From Chloroflexota bacterium (GTDB lineage Bacteria > Chloroflexota > Anaerolineae > Anaerolineales > Anaerolineaceae), in contig JAKOSR010000017.1 of the NCBI GenBank assembly GCA_029777225.1, positions 1 through 20,210 of the forward strand: 20,210 bases of DNA, read 5' to 3'. The notes beneath the pieces are model-generated. The model saw only the letters and a list, made by a program, of their open reading frames with translations. It was not told the DNA's origin and made no database searches. Made by a program: the position numbers and the translations under genes. This document shows, in pieces, positions 17,169-20,210 of this stretch (position 1 is the stretch's first letter; each line of letters starts with the position of its first letter).

Positions 17169-18344
17169 ATGCAAATCAAACCTGCCAGTACTGTTGCGAA
17201 CATTCAACCTTACTTCTTTGCTGGTTTACCCAAAAAGTTTGCTGAGCTCGAAGCCCGCGGGATTAAGGTCATCCGGCTGGATATGGGCTCCCCCGATTTG
17301 CCACCGGCGGACTTCATCATTGATAGGCTGGTTGAATCCGCGCGCAATCCTAAAAAACACGGCTACTCACCAGCCGGCGGGAGCAAAGCTTTTCGGGAGG
17401 CCATCTGCACATATTATCAGCGCCGGTTTACCGTGCAGTTGGACCCTCAATCCGAAGTCTTATCCCTGATTGGTTCCAAGGAAGGCATTTTCAATATCCA
17501 CCATACCCTGCTGGATCCCGGGGATTTAATCCTGATGCCGGATCCTTATTATCCTGCTTACCTGGCAGGCGCCTCGCTGGCGAACGCGAACATCTATTAC
17601 ATGCCGCTGCGCAAGGAAAATGGGTTTTTGCCTGATTTGGATGCCATACCTGCGGATATCGCCAGACATGCCAAGATGATGTGGCTGAACTACCCGAACA
17701 ATCCGACCGGTGGCGTGGCAACCCTGGATTTCTTCGAGAAGGCCGTCGCTTTCGCGCGGGAAAATGAAATTGTGATTGCGCATGACGCCCCGTACACCGA
17801 TTTGACCTTTGACGGCTTTGTGGCGCCTAGCATCCTGCAGGTTGAAGGAGCGCGGGAGGTCGCGGTCGAGTTTAATTCGCTTTCCAAGACGTATAACATG
17901 GCCGGCTGGCGCATCGGCATGGCCGTGGGGAATCCTGAAATCATCCGGCTGCTGGCAACCTACAAAAGCCAGATTGACTCCTCCATATTTGCTCCCATTC
18001 TGGATGCTGGCGAGGTGGCGCTCACCGCGGACCAGTCCTGGATTTTCAACCGGAACCGTATTTACCAGGAAAGGCGGGATGTGATTTACCAGGCCCTGGT
18101 GAAGGCCGGCTTCGATGTAGACCTGCCCAAAGCCGCCATCTATCTTTGGGCGCGTTTGCCGGAGAAATTCAAGGACCCCATCCGGTTCTGCGCGGACCTG
18201 CTGGATGAGACTGGCGTCAGCCTGACGCCTGGCGTCATCTACGGGCCAAGCGGGGCGGATTACATTCGCTTTTCAATCGTGACCCCAACTGATTCCATCC
18301 TGGAGGCGGTTGACCGCCTGACACGCTGGGTGGCAAACAAGTAG
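17169..18344 (+). CDS. PLP-dependent class I aminotransferase, LL-diaminopimelate aminotransferase-like
   Basis: A 391-residue fold-type I aminotransferase. PLP-binding residues are visible: the Schiff-base lysine in SLSKTYN (K240), NYPNNPTGG (174-182), HDAPYTD (205-211, with the Asp that contacts the pyridine nitrogen and the Tyr) and the substrate carboxylate Arg in IRFS (R367). Overall resemblance, including YNMAGWRIGMAVGN, is to the group annotated as LL-diaminopimelate aminotransferase, which makes LL-DAP from tetrahydrodipicolinate for lysine and peptidoglycan. The group also holds enzymes with other substrates, so specificity is uncertain. It starts at the first ATG after an in-frame stop; AGGAAG lies a rather long 14 bases upstream. 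The hflX gene follows after 12 bp, so the two are probably cotranscribed. Confidence 0.85.
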   Translation: MQIKPASTVANIQPYFFAGLPKKFAELEARGIKVIRLDMGSPDLPPADFIIDRLVESARNPKKHGYSPAGGSKAFREAICTYYQRRFTVQLDPQSEVLSLIGSKEGIFNIHHTLLDPGDLILMPDPYYPAYLAGASLANANIYYMPLRKENGFLPDLDAIPADIARHAKMMWLNYPNNPTGGVATLDFFEKAVAFARENEIVIAHDAPYTDLTFDGFVAPSILQVEGAREVAVEFNSLSKTYNMAGWRIGMAVGNPEIIRLLATYKSQIDSSIFAPILDAGEVALTADQSWIFNRNRIYQERRDVIYQALVKAGFDVDLPKAAIYLWARLPEKFKDPIRFCADLLDETGVSLTPGVIYGPSGADYIRFSIVTPTDSILEAVDRLTRWVANK

Positions 18345-18356
18345 CAAGGTGGTGCT

Positions 18357-19700
18357 TTGAAGACAGAGCAAAACGTTGAACAACCAAGGGAAAAAGCGGT
18401 TCTGGTGGGGGTCCAAATTGGAAGACCTCACAGCGGTACGTTGCCCATGGAAGCGTCTCTTGAAGAGCTGGAACTCCTGGCAGATACGGCTGGCATGGAT
18501 ATCGTCGGCACGCTCACCCAAAACCTGGAGTCGCCAAATCCCAGGACCCTGATAGGTAGTGGCAAGGTCGAAGAGCTCAAATTGCTGGCTGAGGACCTCG
18601 GCGCGGATGCTGTCATTTTCGACGACGAGTTGCTTCCCCGGCACCAACGCGAGTTGGAAACCGAACTGGGTACCAAGCTGAAGCTGTTGGATAGGACCGC
18701 CTTAATCCTGGATATTTTCGCGCTGCATGCCAACACGAAAGAGGGGATGCTCCAGGTGGAGCTTGCCCAGCTCAAGTACCGGCTGCCCCGCCTGACACGG
18801 GCCTGGACGCACCTTGCCCGTCAATCCGGCGGAGGTGGCGGAAGAGCCGGTAGTGTGGGTGGAGTTGGCCTGAGAGGACCTGGCGAAACCCAGTTGGAAG
18901 TGGACCGGCGGGAAGTGAAGGCTCGCATCAAAAAGCTGGAGGATGAGCTTGACAAGGTGCGCGAACATCGTTCGCGTTACCGGGAAAACAGGCGTAAAAC
19001 CAATGTGCCCGTGGTGGCGCTCGTAGGTTACACCAATGCCGGGAAATCGACCTTGCTCAACAAGCTCACGGACTCCAACATTTATGTGGCCGACCAACTT
19101 TTTGCCACGCTTGACCCGACCACACGGCAGTTGACCCTGCCCATGGGGCAGCAAATTGTGCTCACAGATACTGTCGGTTTTATACAGAAACTGCCGACAG
19201 ACCTGGTTGCAGCCTTCAGAGCGACGCTGGAGGAAATTTCTGAAGCCGACTTGTTAATCCACGTGGTCGACATCTCCCAAACGGATGCCTTGTTGCAGCG
19301 GAAGACGGTCCTGGAGACCTTGAGCAACATTGGGGCTGGGAACATCCCGGTTATCACTGTGTACAACAAGATTGACCGGCTGGATGAAGAAACAATGGAT
19401 TTCGTATTGCCGCTGCTCGAGCCGCAACCTTTCCTGATAAGCGCCCTAAATGGAACCGGCCTGGACAAGCTGGTGGATTCCATCTCCGAGCAGCTGTATG
19501 CAAGGTATGAGCGCGTGACGGTCATGTTACCGTATGAACACGGCAACCTGGTTTCCATCTTCCACGAAAAAGGGCACGTTAACACAGTCGAGCATCTCCC
19601 CCAGGGGATTCGGATTTCCGGACTGTTACCCAGGGAGATTGTTACCCAATTTGGCGCTTACCTGGTGCACGGCAAAACCACCAACCATCCAGTTTCTTGA
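18357..19700 (+). CDS. hflX: HflX ribosome-associated GTPase
   Basis: A 447-residue HflX. The N-terminal HflX domain has the glycine-rich linker SGGGGGRAGSVGG and RGPGETQLE (about 157-181), then a coiled-coil segment (183-213) leads to the GTPase domain: G1 GYTNAGKS (224-231), G2 in DPTTRQ, G3 DTVGF (271-275), G4 NKID (337-340) and G5 SAL (362-364). HflX binds the large ribosomal subunit and splits or rescues stalled ribosomes, especially under stress. The start codon is TTG at 18357, supported by AAGGTGG directly upstream and by the match to the family N-terminus. It lies 12 bp after the aminotransferase gene. A hairpin terminator follows 20 bp after its stop. Confidence 0.95.
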   Translation: MKTEQNVEQPREKAVLVGVQIGRPHSGTLPMEASLEELELLADTAGMDIVGTLTQNLESPNPRTLIGSGKVEELKLLAEDLGADAVIFDDELLPRHQRELETELGTKLKLLDRTALILDIFALHANTKEGMLQVELAQLKYRLPRLTRAWTHLARQSGGGGGRAGSVGGVGLRGPGETQLEVDRREVKARIKKLEDELDKVREHRSRYRENRRKTNVPVVALVGYTNAGKSTLLNKLTDSNIYVADQLFATLDPTTRQLTLPMGQQIVLTDTVGFIQKLPTDLVAAFRATLEEISEADLLIHVVDISQTDALLQRKTVLETLSNIGAGNIPVITVYNKIDRLDEETMDFVLPLLEPQPFLISALNGTGLDKLVDSISEQLYARYERVTVMLPYEHGNLVSIFHEKGHVNTVEHLPQGIRISGLLPREIVTQFGAYLVHGKTTNHPVS

Positions 19701-19720
19701 TGACGCTTGATTAACACAAA

Positions 19721-19743
19721 AAACCACCCACGGAGGGTGGTTT
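19721..19743. terminator. Bidirectional terminator between hflX and rpmF
   Basis: AAACCACCC and GGGTGGTTT form a 9-bp stem with a 5-nt loop. On the minus strand it is followed by a T-run (GGTTTTTTG), a good intrinsic terminator for rpmF. On the plus strand the T-run is short, so termination of hflX there is probably weaker. Confidence 0.8.
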
Positions 19744-19765
19744 ATGATTGCGGGGCGGTATGAGT

Positions 19766-19951
19766 CTACTCTTTTTCGATGGAGAGAACTTCTCTACCCT
19801 GATAATAGCCGCACTTGGGGCAGACGCGATGGGGCAAACGGGGCTCGCCGCAATTGGGGCAGGCCACGCTATTGCGAGCTTTGAGCGCGTCGTGAGAACG
19901 ACGGCGATCGCGGCGTCCGGAAGTGTGTTTTCTCTTCGGTAATGGGGTCAT
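19766..19951 (-). CDS. rpmF: Large-subunit ribosomal protein L32, zinc-binding form
   Basis: A 61-residue basic protein with the L32 layout: an N-terminal MTPLPKRKHTSGRRDRRRSH tail that threads into the large ribosomal subunit, then a zinc ribbon CPNC-x10-CPKC. The four cysteines mark it as the zinc-containing (C+) form. The ATG has AGGAG about 6 bases upstream. It is transcribed alone, with its own promoter and terminator. In many bacteria rpmF is followed by fatty-acid genes (plsX, fab). Here it ends at the hflX terminator, so that linkage is absent downstream. Confidence 0.95.
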   Translation of the reverse strand: MTPLPKRKHTSGRRDRRRSHDALKARNSVACPNCGEPRLPHRVCPKCGYYQGREVLSIEKE

Positions 19952-19983
19952 CTTGCACTCCTATCTAATTTCTTAACCTCACT

Positions 19984-20013
19984 ATTTTACCATCACTTTA
20001 TCAGGAAGGTCAA
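19984..20013 (-). promoter_or_regulatory. Sigma-70-type promoter of rpmF
   Basis: The minus strand has TTGACC (20013-20008), an 18-bp spacer and TAAAAT (19989-19984) with an extended -10 TGG. It lies about 33 bp upstream of the rpmF start, as expected for a strong ribosomal-protein promoter. Confidence 0.7.
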
Positions 20014-20044
20014 GGAAAAAATAAAGCAAAAAATAGGAATTCTA

Positions 20045-20073
20045 TTGCTTTCGGGGAATTTTTTGGTCATAAT
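20045..20073 (+). promoter_or_regulatory. Candidate divergent promoter toward the right edge
   Basis: The plus strand has TTGCTT (20045-20050), a 17-bp spacer and CATAAT (20068-20073). A second possible -10, TACAAT at 20140-20145, lies downstream with a poor -35. Either would drive a gene starting near or beyond the right end. Confidence 0.4.
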
Positions 20074-20186
20074 GGGTTTATTTCGAATGAGCAAATGGCC
20101 CAACCTGGCACGATGAGTTAGGCAGGCCGATTTTTGCTTTACAATAGCGTAGAAAAACCAAGCGCAAAGCATGATGGAAAGACGGC

Positions 20187-20210
20187 ATGTTCAAAGTAAA
20201 AAGCCTGAGT
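20187..20210 (+). CDS. Possible start of an unidentified gene cut by the window edge
   Basis: An ATG at 20187 is preceded by GGAAAG about 9 bases upstream and opens a frame of eight codons (MFKVKSLS) to the window end. A competing frame starts at ATG 20171. Two candidate promoters upstream make a gene here plausible, but the product cannot be named. Confidence 0.25.

Noticed and set aside
20106..20121. TGGCACG upstream of the right-edge gene, resembling a -24 element
   Set aside because: No TTGC lies at the required spacing; the next GC is three bases too far.

Overview
The window looks like chromosomal DNA of an anaerobic bacterium. A tungsten-type aldehyde oxidoreductase with an HdrA-like flavoprotein, a class I aminotransferase of the LL-diaminopimelate type, HflX and a short L32 protein would fit Chloroflexota, perhaps Anaerolineae. 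That placement rests on remembered family resemblance and is only moderately secure. No tRNA, rRNA, IS element, CRISPR array or phage gene is visible. The DNA is densely coding, and most genes are on the minus strand.

Region 1 (1-3707, minus) is a three-gene redox operon: an aldehyde:ferredoxin oxidoreductase (AOR) family W/Mo-pterin enzyme, a four-cluster ferredoxin-like electron-transfer protein, and an HdrA-like FAD/FeS protein that runs off the left edge. The HdrA gene has an in-frame UGA exactly where the family has a conserved cysteine. A perfect hairpin follows at a spacing typical of a bacterial SECIS, so the gene is best read as a selenoprotein rather than as broken. An AT-rich leader with TATAAT boxes and a strong hairpin separate this operon from the next.

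Region 2 (3937-17008, minus) is the most unusual part. It reads in order: rpoN (sigma-54) with an extra four-cysteine zinc-ribbon-like insert; a soluble PAS-GAF-PAS histidine kinase; an NtrC-type response regulator that lacks the usual C-terminal DNA-binding domain; a full-consensus sigma-54 promoter; a 110-residue two-helix membrane protein; a 1787-residue TPR protein; and a 913-residue TPR protein with a C25/caspase-fold peptidase domain. I read this as a self-contained signal-to-proteolysis module. The kinase and regulator would activate sigma-54 polymerase at the promoter directly downstream, producing a cytoplasmic gingipain-like protease with a very large TPR scaffold and a small membrane partner. 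A hairpin that masks the first Shine-Dalgarno sequence overlaps the predicted start of the sigma-54 transcript. The physiological role is unknown.

Region 3 (17041-20210) is housekeeping. A divergent promoter region serves rpoN on one side and the aminotransferase gene followed by hflX on the other. A shared hairpin terminator lies between hflX and rpmF (minus). A sigma-70-type promoter precedes rpmF, and a divergent promoter points to a gene that begins at or beyond the right edge.
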